Assembly: GCF_020164955.1 (NCBI RefSeq)
Contig: NZ_JAIUHG010000035.1
Coordinates: 1 to 62,234 of the forward strand
DNA length: 62,234 nucleotides
Reading direction: 5' to 3'
Source: Mesorhizobium sp. CA8
Lineage (GTDB): Bacteria > Pseudomonadota > Alphaproteobacteria > Rhizobiales > Rhizobiaceae
The notes beneath the pieces were generated by a model. That model was given only the letters and a program-made list of their open reading frames with translations. It did no database searches and had not been told where the DNA came from. Below are positions 42,947-52,496 of this stretch, piece after piece. Made by a program: the position numbers and the translations under genes. Position 1 is the first letter of the stretch; every line of letters begins with the position of its first letter.

Positions 42947-45808
42947 TCATCCGAGCACGGCCTCGATAATGGCGACAAAGTTATCGAGCGAGCGATCCCC
43001 ACGAATCTCGATGCGCGGCAGGTCGATGGGATCGCAATCGAGGTCGGCCGGCCCGTGTCTACCGCCGAAGCCGGCTTGATAGCCGCACTCCCTGGCCAGC
43101 CGGCCAAGCCGTCGGTCGGTGACAGAGTAGGGTGCCGCGAACGTCGCGATTGGCCGACCGGTCCATCGTTCGACGAACATGCGAGAGCGAAGGAGCTCGG
43201 CGGCCAGGTCGGAAGTCGACAGACCATCGATCGCGCGATGCGTCGCCAGATGGCTTCCGAAGAATGCACCTTCGCCGGCGAGGCGTCGCACCGTCCCGGC
43301 GTCCATAAGCGGCGTCGGCGGACCACTGACGGCGTCCCACAGTGCGCTTTCACCCACCAGGTCCGTCACCAGGAACACTTCCGCGGTCAGGTCGTTCGCG
43401 CGCAAGATCGGCCATGCCTGGTCGGCAAAGTTCTGGAAACCATCATCAAATGTGATGAGCACCGGGCGGCCAACGAAAGGCTGACGGTTGGCGATGAACC
43501 GTTCCAGTTGCTCGGAATTGATCGCGTGAAAGCCATTGGCGCGCAGCCATGCCATCTGGCTGGCGAATGCGGCGGGCGTGCACCGAAAACGGGCGAGCGT
43601 GGCCGGACCGTCGTCGGCGACGCTGTGATACATGAGGACAGGGATGCGCTGCCGCCGCTCGCTGCGTGCGACGTCGCGGCGCAAGGCCCGCGCCCCGCCC
43701 CAGACGATATTTCGCGCGACTCCTATTCCGACGGGCGCGCGGATTGGCGCATGTTCGATCATTGGTTCCGTCGCCACGTCGCTTGGCGACAGACGGCGGA
43801 AACGGTCTATGCGATAGAGCTCGGTCTCAATCGATTGCTCGAGGACGAGGCCTTCCGTCCCTGCGAGCGTCTCCGAGATCGCTTGCGCACCGAAGGTGTT
43901 CCAGTCGAAGCCGGTCCTCTGAGGATTGTCACGCAGCACGAAGGCGTGTGCGGTGATCAAGCTGCCGCCAGGCGCCAACGCCTCAACGACTTTTTTGGCG
44001 AAGCGTTGCAACTCGGCGAGATCATCCAGGTAGTAGAGCACTTCCGAACAGAAGATCAGATTCATTTCATCCGGCAGCGTATCCGCCATGAAATCCAATA
44101 CGCCGAACTCGATATTAGGCTGATCGCCGCACCGCGCGCGCGCGCGCTCGATAGCTATGGCGGAGATGTCAGTTGCGGTCAGATGGTTCACTCGCGGCGC
44201 CAACTGCCGCGTGAAGTGGCCCTCCGCGCAAGCCAGCTCAAGCGCCCGTCCGATGGGACCGGCAGGCAGAATTTCGAGCTGCCGCTCATATTTTTCCTGC
44301 TCATAGGGCGAACCGTAGTTCCAGGGATCCTCGGTCGCGAAATAGCGATTCCAGAACGACGTGCGATCATCGTCTTGCCCATCCTTGGCCCGTGCGCGCC
44401 GCGACGCTGGAGGAGGCTCCCTAACTTCGGCGCTCGACCGAATCAGCTCCCGCGCCTGGGCGGCCAATTGCGCGAGTTTGCCGAAGTGGCTGTCCCGAAC
44501 AGGCCGGCGTACAGGCCGCTCAGCGGGCACGAAATTGAGCGCCAATTCGAACCAATGACGTCTTGTCACGGTCCCGAGTGCGCCGAACTGGACGCGCGCC
44601 GCGATCTGGCCGTCCATCATCAGATAGGCATAGATCTGATCGATTCCTTCCGGAAGTTCGGTCGAGGACGGATTTCGAGCGTTGACGCGAAGTCCGAGTG
44701 TCCGCCCCAGTTTGCGCGGCGCGGCAAGGTCATCGAAGTCGAGAAGCGTTTGCTCAAGGTGATACTGGACGCGGCGACCCGCTCCGGGATCGCGGCAGAG
44801 CTTGCCGAGTTCGGTGGTCAACTCGGTGATGGCCCCGCCGAACCTATTCCACCTGGCTGCCATTTGCGCCGGCACGGACAGGCTTCCCTCCATAAGGCCA
44901 TCGAAGACCACTTTGGCGATCTCACGCGCCCGCTTGCGTCCTGCCGGGAGCGCGCGAAGGGACCGCGGGTTGACCGAGAGCGAGCCTCGGCTGCAATCCG
45001 ACGCAGCGTTCCACAACGCAAACCACGCGAGTGCTTCGGCAGCGGTGCCGCCGTTGACCTCGATCGCCCCACTGGCATGAGCCGATGCGGGGTGTTTGAC
45101 CCTGGGATCAGGAGAAAAGCCGCGGGCGATAACGATTTCCGCATCTGCCAGCATCTGCGTCGAATTGCGAGAGAGCGCGTTCAGGCTGATCCGATAATAA
45201 GCGAGCGGCTCGTCGACCATCACCCAATTTTTGCCGAGACGTGCGAGGCGCTGCCATAGATCCCAGACCTCGCAGGTGCGCAGCGACGCATCGAAACCGC
45301 CCAACTTAACGATAGTCTCCCGGTCTACCAGCAGCGCGTGCGTGCGGGTGGCACATCGGCGGGCGAATGTTTCGAAGGGCTGGACAGCAACCTCCGGCGA
45401 GATGCTCGCCGGGGTGAGCGCGCCGTCGGGCATCACGCGCCGGGAACCGCAATAGGCGGCCACCGCATCGGGAGCGGTTTTCAGCGCGGCCAGCATTTTC
45501 GCAAGGAAGCTGGCGTCCACCCAATCGTCCGCGTCCAGAAACATGAGCCATTGGCCGCGCGCTGTCGAAATCCCGCTGTTGCGTGCGCGGGCGGGGCTCT
45601 TGGCGGAAGAGGTCAACGTCCGAAACCGGGCATCGCGCTCTACATATGCGGCGATGATCGCGGGAGTGCGGTCCGTGGAGGCGTCGTCGACGATGGTCGC
45701 TTCCCAATCGGCCATTTCCTGTTCGAGCAGGCTATCGAGCGCGCGCGGCAGCGTCGCCTCCGCATTGTGCGCAGGTACCACGATTGAAACCAGGGGTTTA
45801 TGTGCCAC
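42947..45808 (-). CDS. Three-domain fusion: GT2, NodS-like methyltransferase and NodB-like deacetylase
   Basis: 953 residues. Residues 1-230 are a family 2 glycosyltransferase (SIVVPAHNAEATL; DxD as DADD, 92-95). Residues 231-480 are a linker of unknown fold. Residues 485-670 are a SAM methyltransferase resembling NodS (ATEDPWNYGSPYEQEKY, LELACAEGHFTRQLAP). Residues 720-953 are a NodB-type deacetylase (TFDDG with Asp788/789; His853 and His857 in SHLATH). All three sites look intact. These three activities are the ones that build and modify the core of lipo-chito-oligosaccharide signals when encoded separately as nodC, nodS and nodB. Here they probably make or tailor a surface glycan. No membrane helix or signal peptide is seen. 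The gene is monocistronic. Confidence 0.9.
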   Translation of the reverse strand: MAHKPLVSIVVPAHNAEATLPRALDSLLEQEMADWEATIVDDASTDRTPAIIAAYVERDARFRTLTSSAKSPARARNSGISTARGQWLMFLDADDWVDASFLAKMLAALKTAPDAVAAYCGSRRVMPDGALTPASISPEVAVQPFETFARRCATRTHALLVDRETIVKLGGFDASLRTCEVWDLWQRLARLGKNWVMVDEPLAYYRISLNALSRNSTQMLADAEIVIARGFSPDPRVKHPASAHASGAIEVNGGTAAEALAWFALWNAASDCSRGSLSVNPRSLRALPAGRKRAREIAKVVFDGLMEGSLSVPAQMAARWNRFGGAITELTTELGKLCRDPGAGRRVQYHLEQTLLDFDDLAAPRKLGRTLGLRVNARNPSSTELPEGIDQIYAYLMMDGQIAARVQFGALGTVTRRHWFELALNFVPAERPVRRPVRDSHFGKLAQLAAQARELIRSSAEVREPPPASRRARAKDGQDDDRTSFWNRYFATEDPWNYGSPYEQEKYERQLEILPAGPIGRALELACAEGHFTRQLAPRVNHLTATDISAIAIERARARCGDQPNIEFGVLDFMADTLPDEMNLIFCSEVLYYLDDLAELQRFAKKVVEALAPGGSLITAHAFVLRDNPQRTGFDWNTFGAQAISETLAGTEGLVLEQSIETELYRIDRFRRLSPSDVATEPMIEHAPIRAPVGIGVARNIVWGGARALRRDVARSERRQRIPVLMYHSVADDGPATLARFRCTPAAFASQMAWLRANGFHAINSEQLERFIANRQPFVGRPVLITFDDGFQNFADQAWPILRANDLTAEVFLVTDLVGESALWDAVSGPPTPLMDAGTVRRLAGEGAFFGSHLATHRAIDGLSTSDLAAELLRSRMFVERWTGRPIATFAAPYSVTDRRLGRLARECGYQAGFGGRHGPADLDCDPIDLPRIEIRGDRSLDNFVAIIEAVLG

Positions 45809-46176
45809 GCCGTCTTCCCCGCCTGTTTGGAAGGGAGAACAAGGGTCCCGAAAAATAGCCGGCGATTACCTGGTTCATCGAGCTTCTGGTTTGTTCGGCA
45901 AGAGTCGGCGACTGTCTAAAACGGAATAACGGCATCGGATGGCAGCACCGCTATGTCAAGCTCGAGGTGGATTGGAGGCAGGCAAAAGAGACTTGAGGAC
46001 AGGCTTTTGGCAAGCGCTCATGCCGACCGCCCAGTGCCCGCAATCGATGCGCCGCGGCGAGACAAATTGCGCAGCCGCTTGCTGGCCGGCCGCGATCGGT
46101 CCATCCTTGTGAGCACCCTGGCCGTAAGGCGCGTAGCGAGATCACGCCGTCACGGCCGCAAGTGAGGCCTTGTTCC
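45809..46176. other. Divergent intergenic region, no gene (368 bp)
   Basis: Separates the minus-strand fusion gene and the plus-strand large cyclase gene, so it should hold both promoters. A 70-codon frame at 45953 on the plus strand has no convincing composition. I see no palindrome or repeat worth calling. Confidence 0.4.
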
Positions 46177-49100
46177 ATGAACTGCCTGGGCTGCGGTTTC
46201 GAGGTTGAGCGCGGTTTCGCCTTCTGTCCGAAGTGTGGCAAGCGCCAGCCCGTGCCATGCGCCAGTTGTGGCTACCTTTGCGCACCTGATTTCGAGTTCT
46301 GTCCAAAATGTGGGGCCAGCGTTCGTGCGTCCGCAAAGGCCGTCGAGCGTCCCGCAACGACAGCAAGCCGGACCATTGTGCCGCCTTCTCGAACTCCGTC
46401 GCTGCTTGCGAACATTGAAAGCGAAGATGGTCTGCATCCCCCCTCTGACGCCGATCGCCGAACGGTGACGGTTCTGTTCGCGGACCTTTGCGGCTTCACG
46501 ACGCTCAGCGAGCAGCTCGACCCAGAGGTCATGCAAGTGCTGCAGAACGACTTGTTCAAGGAATTGACGGCGGCCGTGCGAAACTTTGGTGGTTTCGTCG
46601 ACAAATTCATCGGCGACGCGCTGCTCGCCTTGTTCGGGGCGCCGGTCGCGCATGAGGACGATCCGGAGCGTGCGCTTCGCGCCGCTCTCGACATGATCGC
46701 CCGGACGGCGCGGCTCAGCGAAAGCACCTCCCACTCCGGCTCGCCTCTGCTGCTCCACGTCGGCATAAATACCGGTCCGGTCGTTACTGGAGGATTGGGC
46801 ATCGGCACCGCCAAATCCTATTCGGTAACTGGCGACACGGTGAATACGGCGCAACGCCTGCAATCGCTGGCCGCACCGGGTGAGGTGCTGGTCGGCGAGC
46901 TCACCCACCGGCTGACCCGGCATGCGTTCTCATATGAGTCGCTGGGCGATGTCGTGCTGCGCGGCAAGGCTGGCAGCGTGCTCGTCCATCGACTGGATGC
47001 ACCGCTTGCGGATCCGCGTGCAGCGCGTGGGCTCGAGGCGCTCGGCCTGAGCGCGCCGATAATAGGTCGCGGTGCGGAGCTCAATAGAATGCTGGCGAGC
47101 CTTGACCAGGCGTGCGGCGGCTCGGCTCAGCTTGTCCGCCTCGTGGGAGAAGCGGGTATCGGTAAATCGCGGTTGGTGAAGGAGTTCGTCGCCCGCGTCG
47201 GCGACGAGGATCGTTTTCGCAACGTGGCCGTGCGGCAGGCCACGTGCTCACCGCTGGGGGAACAATCATTTGGCGCCTTGGGCGCCGTGGTGCGCAGCGC
47301 TGCCGGGATGATGCAAAATGACAATGGGGAGGAAATGCGGGGCAAGCTTGCAGGCTTGCTCGCCGATCTTGGCCTGCAGGGCGAGGAGGCGAAGCGGCTG
47401 ATGCCTTTGCTCTACCATGTCCTTGGCCTTGGAGACCCCGATGCCGCGTTGCAGCACGTCGAGCCCGAGCAGTTGCGTCGGCAAATTCTCTACGCAGTCC
47501 GCACAATCATCGAACGGCGGCTTGCTTTATCGCCGCTGTTGATTGTCGTCGAAGACCTGCACTGGGCCGACGCCGCGTCGCTCGAGGCACTGCGTTTCGT
47601 GATGGACAGGTTGGAACGCACGCGGTTGATGTTGCTGGTCACGCATCGTCCGGCGCCGGACCACGACCAGCTCGACTCAACTCGGGTCAGCCACACAGCG
47701 CTCAGGCTTTCGCCGCTCAGCAACGATGACGGACGCCGCCTGCTGGCGGCGCTTTTCGGCGAGAGCTGGGTAAGCTCCACAGGCAGCCTTGTCGCCCAGA
47801 TCCTCGAGCGTGCGGGCGGCAACCCGCTTTTTGTCGAGGAGATCGTGCGCGGCCTCATCGATCGCGGTGTCTTGGTGCGCAAGGGCCAGCGATGGCGGAC
47901 TGCGGCAGGCGAAATCGCAACCGGCATTCCTGCCACTATCCAGGCAATGTTGCTTGCCCGCGTCGACCGGTTACCCCCGGAGGTGCGGCGGTTAGCCCAG
48001 GAAGCAGCGGTAATCGGGCCGCGCTTCGATGCCACGCTCCTGAAAGCCGTGGCGGTCGACCCCGGCCGGCTGGAGGCCGGCTGCGAACTGCTTTGCGATG
48101 CGGAAATCATCGAGGAAGTTGCCGGATCGGGCTCGGTGTCGTCGCAAAGCTACCGCTTTACGCAAACATTGCTGCAGGACGTGATCTACCAGAACCTTCT
48201 CCTGCAACGCCGCACCGACATCCACGGGCGGGTCGGTGCTGCCCTGGAGAAACTGTGCGGCGACAAGCCGGAACGGCTCGAGGATTTGACCGCCCTCGGT
48301 CATCATTTCGCACAGAGCGCCGAGCGGGAGAGGGGCGCGCACTACCTGCAGGCGGCGGGCGATCGCGCTCGCATGATATACGCCAACGACGACGCCCTTC
48401 GTTTCTACGAGCGAGCACTGATTGCGTTGGGCGAGACAGGGCAAACACCGCTCAAACTGGCAATCGCAGAGCGCATTGCCGATTTGAGCGGCCCGTTAGG
48501 CCGCCGCGACCTCGCACACCAGCACTACGAGACGGTGCTGCAGGCATATCGCACGTCGGCCGATCGAGTCGCTTCGGCGCGAGTTTTGCGTAAGATCGGT
48601 CGGCTGCTCTGGGACGTCGGCAAGCGGGACAACGCGGAATCGCGCTACGCCGAAGCGGCAGCGCTGCTCGATGGAGCGGATGCCCCGGTCGAGCAGGCGC
48701 ATCTCTGGCAAGAACGTGGCCGACAGGCGTTCCGCAGCGGAGACAACGCTCTCGCGGCAAAATGGGCGGACGCGGCGCTCGATTGCGTACGCACGCTGAC
48801 AACCGAGCATGTGTCGGAGATAGGGCGTGATGCCACTCTGGTGACTGCCGAGGCGCTCAATACCAAGGCTGTTGCGTTGGCGCGCCTTGGACGAGACCGC
48901 GAAGCCGTTGGCCAAGTCGAGCGTAGCATCGAACTGGCCGAAGCTGCCGGTCTACTGGCCACGGCTTGCCGCGGCTACACCAATCTCGGCGTGCTTTACA
49001 CGACCATCGACCCGACAAAGGCGATGGAGGTCTGTCGGCGCGGTCTTGATGTGGCGCGCCGTATTGGTGATTTGGGATACCAAGCGCGCCTGCTCGCCAA

Positions 49101-49476
49101 TCTGGCGGTCGCCTGCTGTACCTTCACGGATCGCTGTCCGACGGAGGGCGTGCCCGCTGCGGAGAAGGCCATCGAGATCGACCGGGCACTCGACCAGCGC
49201 GAGCACCTGCCGGTGCCGTTGATCGTGCTTGGGCAGATCCACCAGTGCAACGGCCGTCCGGAACTGGCGATTGGCTTGTTCCATGAGGCGCTGGACGTAG
49301 CTCGTGAAACGGGCGAGCCGCAACTGCTGTTTCCGTGCTATGATGGCCTTGCGACGCTCAATCTCGACCTCGACAATCTGGCCGAGGCTGAACGCTACTT
49401 TTCCCTGGCGCAGGGAATTTGCGCCCAGCACGGGCTCGACCCGGAAGGGCTTGTGGTGCTGCCTTTTCTCGACTAG
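46177..49476 (+). CDS. Zinc-ribbon / class III cyclase / AAA ATPase / TPR protein
   Basis: 1099 residues from ATG 46177 (GAGG about 10 bases upstream; GTG 46162 adds five). Residues 1-55 hold two CxxC pairs of a double zinc ribbon (CLGCGFEV, FCPKCGK, CASCGYL, FCPKCGA). A class III cyclase (about 90-280) follows with FADLCGFT, VDKFIGDALLA and SVTGDTVNTAQR. An AAA-type ATPase (about 300-600) has Walker A GEAGIGKSRL and Walker B LLIVVEDLHWAD. The C-terminal 450 residues are TPR-like helices. This layout is a known signal-integrating cyclase class. The adenine-contacting Asp is replaced by Ser (SYSVTGD), as in related members. It is soluble. Confidence 0.93.
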   Translation: MNCLGCGFEVERGFAFCPKCGKRQPVPCASCGYLCAPDFEFCPKCGASVRASAKAVERPATTASRTIVPPSRTPSLLANIESEDGLHPPSDADRRTVTVLFADLCGFTTLSEQLDPEVMQVLQNDLFKELTAAVRNFGGFVDKFIGDALLALFGAPVAHEDDPERALRAALDMIARTARLSESTSHSGSPLLLHVGINTGPVVTGGLGIGTAKSYSVTGDTVNTAQRLQSLAAPGEVLVGELTHRLTRHAFSYESLGDVVLRGKAGSVLVHRLDAPLADPRAARGLEALGLSAPIIGRGAELNRMLASLDQACGGSAQLVRLVGEAGIGKSRLVKEFVARVGDEDRFRNVAVRQATCSPLGEQSFGALGAVVRSAAGMMQNDNGEEMRGKLAGLLADLGLQGEEAKRLMPLLYHVLGLGDPDAALQHVEPEQLRRQILYAVRTIIERRLALSPLLIVVEDLHWADAASLEALRFVMDRLERTRLMLLVTHRPAPDHDQLDSTRVSHTALRLSPLSNDDGRRLLAALFGESWVSSTGSLVAQILERAGGNPLFVEEIVRGLIDRGVLVRKGQRWRTAAGEIATGIPATIQAMLLARVDRLPPEVRRLAQEAAVIGPRFDATLLKAVAVDPGRLEAGCELLCDAEIIEEVAGSGSVSSQSYRFTQTLLQDVIYQNLLLQRRTDIHGRVGAALEKLCGDKPERLEDLTALGHHFAQSAERERGAHYLQAAGDRARMIYANDDALRFYERALIALGETGQTPLKLAIAERIADLSGPLGRRDLAHQHYETVLQAYRTSADRVASARVLRKIGRLLWDVGKRDNAESRYAEAAALLDGADAPVEQAHLWQERGRQAFRSGDNALAAKWADAALDCVRTLTTEHVSEIGRDATLVTAEALNTKAVALARLGRDREAVGQVERSIELAEAAGLLATACRGYTNLGVLYTTIDPTKAMEVCRRGLDVARRIGDLGYQARLLANLAVACCTFTDRCPTEGVPAAEKAIEIDRALDQREHLPVPLIVLGQIHQCNGRPELAIGLFHEALDVARETGEPQLLFPCYDGLATLNLDLDNLAEAERYFSLAQGICAQHGLDPEGLVVLPFLD

Positions 49477-49495
49477 CCGGGACGGAGGTTGGAAA

Positions 49496-50176
49496 ATGGC
49501 CGCGCAGAGTGACTTGGTACCACTTCAACCGGGCGACCGTGCGCCGAACGTGGTACTCGACGCCATAACCCAGGAAGGCAAGATCGCGCTCGACGATTTT
49601 CGCGGACAAAAACCGGTGCTGGTCGGCCTTTTCCGAGGTCTGCATTGCGCGTTCTGCCGGCGCCATATCGCCGCTCAGGCGCGGCTTGATCCGGAGCTGC
49701 GCGAAAAGGGTGTCGGGAGCCTGACGGTGGTCAACACGCCGATCGAGCGGGCGCGACTCTATTTCCGCTACCACCCGATGCCGAATCTGCTTGCGGCTTC
49801 CGACCCTGAACGCGCTTCGCATCGTGCCTTTGGACTGCCCAATCTCGAATTCACCCAAGACGAGACCAACTGGCCGTACAAGGTCTCGATGGCAGCGGCA
49901 AAGAAAATGCGGGTCGACATACCAGGCGAGTTGCCCGGTCCCATGGATCCTTTTGCGGCCAGCGAATTCCTCGACAATAAGGACCACTACGAAGTGACCG
50001 AAGCCGACGAGCAGATGATGGCGACGGGACACGGACAACTGATCGGTCAGTTCCTACTGGACCGGCAGGGGATCGTCCGCTGGAGTTTCACGGAAGTTCC
50101 AGAGGGTGGGCGATACATGTTTGCGGCGCCAACCCCGCGGGAACTGATGTCGGCCGTGTCCCAAGTCGCCCAATAG
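49496..50176 (+). CDS. AhpC/TSA-type peroxiredoxin-like protein
   Basis: 226 residues from ATG 49496, with GGAGG 8-12 bases upstream; a longer frame reaching into the cyclase gene is not needed. The thioredoxin fold opens with LQPGDRAPNVVLDAITQEGK and the active loop is GLHCAFCRRH, a CxxC motif. It probably reduces peroxides or disulfides in the cytoplasm, as no signal peptide is seen. It lies 19 bases after the large cyclase and is likely co-transcribed. Confidence 0.85.
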   Translation: MAAQSDLVPLQPGDRAPNVVLDAITQEGKIALDDFRGQKPVLVGLFRGLHCAFCRRHIAAQARLDPELREKGVGSLTVVNTPIERARLYFRYHPMPNLLAASDPERASHRAFGLPNLEFTQDETNWPYKVSMAAAKKMRVDIPGELPGPMDPFAASEFLDNKDHYEVTEADEQMMATGHGQLIGQFLLDRQGIVRWSFTEVPEGGRYMFAAPTPRELMSAVSQVAQ

Positions 50177-50195
50177 ACTTACGAACGAGGTAAAC

Positions 50196-50330
50196 ATGAC
50201 ACCGAACAAAAAGCGGCAATGCTTTCTGTCGTCTTTTGGACGTAGCCGAAGCTGTACTTTATACAGTTGCGAGGCCACGCGGAACAACGCGGAAAGGCTT
50301 CTGATATCTGCCCACGAAAAAGTTAATTAA
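50196..50330 (+). CDS. Candidate small protein (44 residues)
   Basis: A 44-codon frame starting MTPNKKRQCF, with a Shine-Dalgarno GAGG about 7 bases before its ATG. It starts 19 bases after the peroxiredoxin-like gene and contains three Cys residues. It is short enough to be chance, and I recognise nothing in it. Called only because spacing and ribosome site are good. Confidence 0.25.
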   Translation: MTPNKKRQCFLSSFGRSRSCTLYSCEATRNNAERLLISAHEKVN

Positions 50331-50840
50331 ATCAACGTTTCTTGCACATCCTCCGGGCCCAAAATATCCGCATAACCCGTTGTTATCGCCTTTTTCTTTG
50401 AGAGTTGCCCACAACGTGGACTCGAACCCCCTCTAGTTTGAAGAACCTCGAAGCGTTTTTACGCATTTCAAGGACATCGAATCGAGCCAGTCATCGCGAG
50501 TGCTGAACTTGAGCGACCGTTGTCGCGTTTCGGCGAAATGGCACTTCTGACATTAGTCTGATCAAGTTTCGGTGCATGGCTGCTTTGCGTCCAATGTCGG
50601 CCATTCAAGCAGAGCTTTGCCTCCGCCGGAAGCGGACATTGCAGGGTGACAATTCCGGAGGTCATCGTACGCCAGAGGCAGACGAAGCGAAATCGAATCC
50701 GCCACCCTCAGTGCGCTTGGTTCGGCGCCTCCCAGCTACTGGGCGCCGGGGTCCATTCGGGCAGCGCCGCCAAGCTGCGGTTGAATTGCTCCGGGTCCGG
50801 GTAGAGATGGCTGCGTGTCACAGCGACAGCTAAGGCGGGC
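50331..50840. other. Non-coding stretch (510 bp)
   Basis: AT-richer than neighbouring genes up to about 50400. No frame with a recognisable protein is seen. A minus-strand T-arm-like sequence (GGTTCGAGTCC, near 50413-50430) is not accompanied by any other tRNA arm. The 50700-50840 part may be the decayed 3' end of the LysR pseudogene. Confidence 0.4.
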
Positions 50841-51290
50841 TCAGGCAGGCACCACCCAGTCGGTGAAGAGTTCGACATAGTGATCGTAGTCGCGACTCTT
50901 CGCGCCACAGGAAATGCGGAAATCGATCTGTTCCTCGCCGAAGCGGGCCTTGGGCTCTGAGCCGATCAGCCGAACTGTGGCGCCCGCATGGTGTCACTGC
51001 CAGTCGAAAAGCTGTGGGGCCAGCCACTTGCTTGCCAGAGATGGTAGACAGGAGATTGTCAACGCGCTCTCGGTGCGCGCCCGCTCGATGAGCTCTCCTG
51101 CATCACGAATGCGGTCGAAGCCCTCCGATACCGCCGTATGATAGATCCGTCCCCACGAGCTCAAGGTAAGCATCCTGCCGCGCGCCAGCCGGTTCAGTGG
51201 GGAGGGCGCCCCATCGATCGGCATGCTCAAGTTGCTCAGATGATCGCGCCACGCGCGCCGCTCGGGAGATGTTGGTTGCACTTCCTGCCG
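50841..51290 (-). pseudogene. Decayed LysR-family regulator (GcvA-like)
   Basis: On the minus strand, RLARGRMLTLSSWGRIYH and then ALTISCLPSLASKWLAPQL match the end of the DNA-binding domain and the start of the effector domain of GcvA-type LysR regulators. An in-frame TGA follows at 50994-50996. The same frame then resumes with ATVRLIGSEPKARFGEEQID and LFTDWVVPA before another stop at 50841. The winged-helix start is distorted beyond recognition, and no complete frame can be rebuilt. It lies directly downstream of the galactonate dehydratase gene and may once have controlled that locus. Confidence 0.6.
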
Positions 51291-51333
51291 CACCGGTCGT
51301 CTCGCAAACCAATCCGTCGGAATCTTGGCCGGC

Positions 51334-52482
51334 CTACCACTCGGCGAATGAGCCGTCCTGGTGGCGCCAGACCGGATTGCGCCAGCGATGTCCCTCTCTG
51401 GCGCGCTCCTTGACATAGTCCTCGTCGATCTCGACGCCCAGTCCGGGTCCATCGGGAATGGCGACATAGCCATCCTGGTAGCGGAACACGTCCTTGTTGG
51501 CGGCGTAGTCGAGCAGGTCATTGCCGGCATTGTAGTGGATGCCGAGGCTCTGCTCCTGGATGAAGCAGTTGTAACTCACGGCGTCGAGCTGCAGGCATGC
51601 GGCCAGCGCGATCGGCCCGAGCGGACAGTGCGGCGCCACAGCCACGTCATAGGCTTCGGCCATCGCCGCGATCTTGCGGCATTCGGTGATGCCGCCGGCA
51701 TGCGAGAGATCCGGCTGGATGATGTCGACGACCGCTTCCTCGAACACCGACTTGAAGTCCCACCGGCTGTAGAGCCGTTCGCCGAGCGCGATCGGCGTCG
51801 AGCCTAGCGCGGCGATCTCCTTCAGCGCCTCGCGGTTTTCGCTAAGCACCGGCTCTTCGATGAACATCAGCCGGTATGGCTCCAGCTCCTTCACCAGGAT
51901 GCGGGCCATCGGCCGGTGCACGCGGCCGTGGAAATCGACGGCGATGCCGATATTCGCCCCGACTGCTTCGCGCACCATGGCAACGCGCTCTATAGTCGCG
52001 TCTATCCTGTCGTGGCTGTCGACGATCTGCAGTTCCTCGGTGCCGTTCATCTTGAGCGCCTGGAAGCCGCGCGCCACCATATCCCTAGCGCCGGCCGCCA
52101 CTTCCGCCGGCCGGTCGCCGCCGATCCAAGAGTAGACCTTGATCGTCTCGCGCAGCCTGCCGCCGAGCAATTCATGCACCGGCACGCCGAGCGCCTTGCC
52201 CTTGATGTCCCACAGCGCTTGGTCGATGCCGGCAATGGCGCTCATCAGGATCGGCCCGCCGCGATAAAAGCCGCCGCGATGCATCACCGTCCAATGATCC
52301 TCGACCAAACGCGGATCCTTGCCGATCAGATAGTCGGCCAGTTCCTTGACCGCCGCTTCGACCGTCAGCGCCTTGCCTTCGACCACCGGCTCGCCCCAGC
52401 CGCTGATGCCGGCATCGGTCTCGATCTTGAGGAACAGCCAGCGCGGCGGAACGATATAGGTGGTCAGAGCGGTGATCTTCAT
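51334..52482 (-). CDS. dgoD: D-galactonate dehydratase
   Basis: Dehydrates D-galactonate to 2-keto-3-deoxy-D-galactonate. The 382-residue protein equals the E. coli DgoD length and shares most of its signature blocks: TDAGISGWGEPVVEG, FYRGGPILMSAIAGIDQALWD, VDFHGRV and IEEPV (metal ligands), QPDLSHAGGITE, and APHCPLGPIALAACLQ with the catalytic His. It belongs to the enolase superfamily and is cytoplasmic. The ATG at 52482 is fixed by homology; the longer upstream frame overlaps the regulator gene and is not real. Its start is 14 bases after the stop of the GntR gene, so the two form an operon. Confidence 0.95.
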   Translation of the reverse strand: MKITALTTYIVPPRWLFLKIETDAGISGWGEPVVEGKALTVEAAVKELADYLIGKDPRLVEDHWTVMHRGGFYRGGPILMSAIAGIDQALWDIKGKALGVPVHELLGGRLRETIKVYSWIGGDRPAEVAAGARDMVARGFQALKMNGTEELQIVDSHDRIDATIERVAMVREAVGANIGIAVDFHGRVHRPMARILVKELEPYRLMFIEEPVLSENREALKEIAALGSTPIALGERLYSRWDFKSVFEEAVVDIIQPDLSHAGGITECRKIAAMAEAYDVAVAPHCPLGPIALAACLQLDAVSYNCFIQEQSLGIHYNAGNDLLDYAANKDVFRYQDGYVAIPDGPGLGVEIDEDYVKERAREGHRWRNPVWRHQDGSFAEW

Positions 52483-52496
52483 GCGGCCGGCCGGTC

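Noticed and set aside
43055..45259. 734-codon open frame on the plus strand opposite the fusion gene
   Set aside because: It is a long antisense frame caused by high GC at third positions; the minus strand has three recognisable enzyme domains with intact motifs.
50405..50445. tRNA-like T-arm sequence on the minus strand
   Set aside because: Only a loose T-arm match; the stem has mismatches and no D, anticodon or acceptor arm is found.
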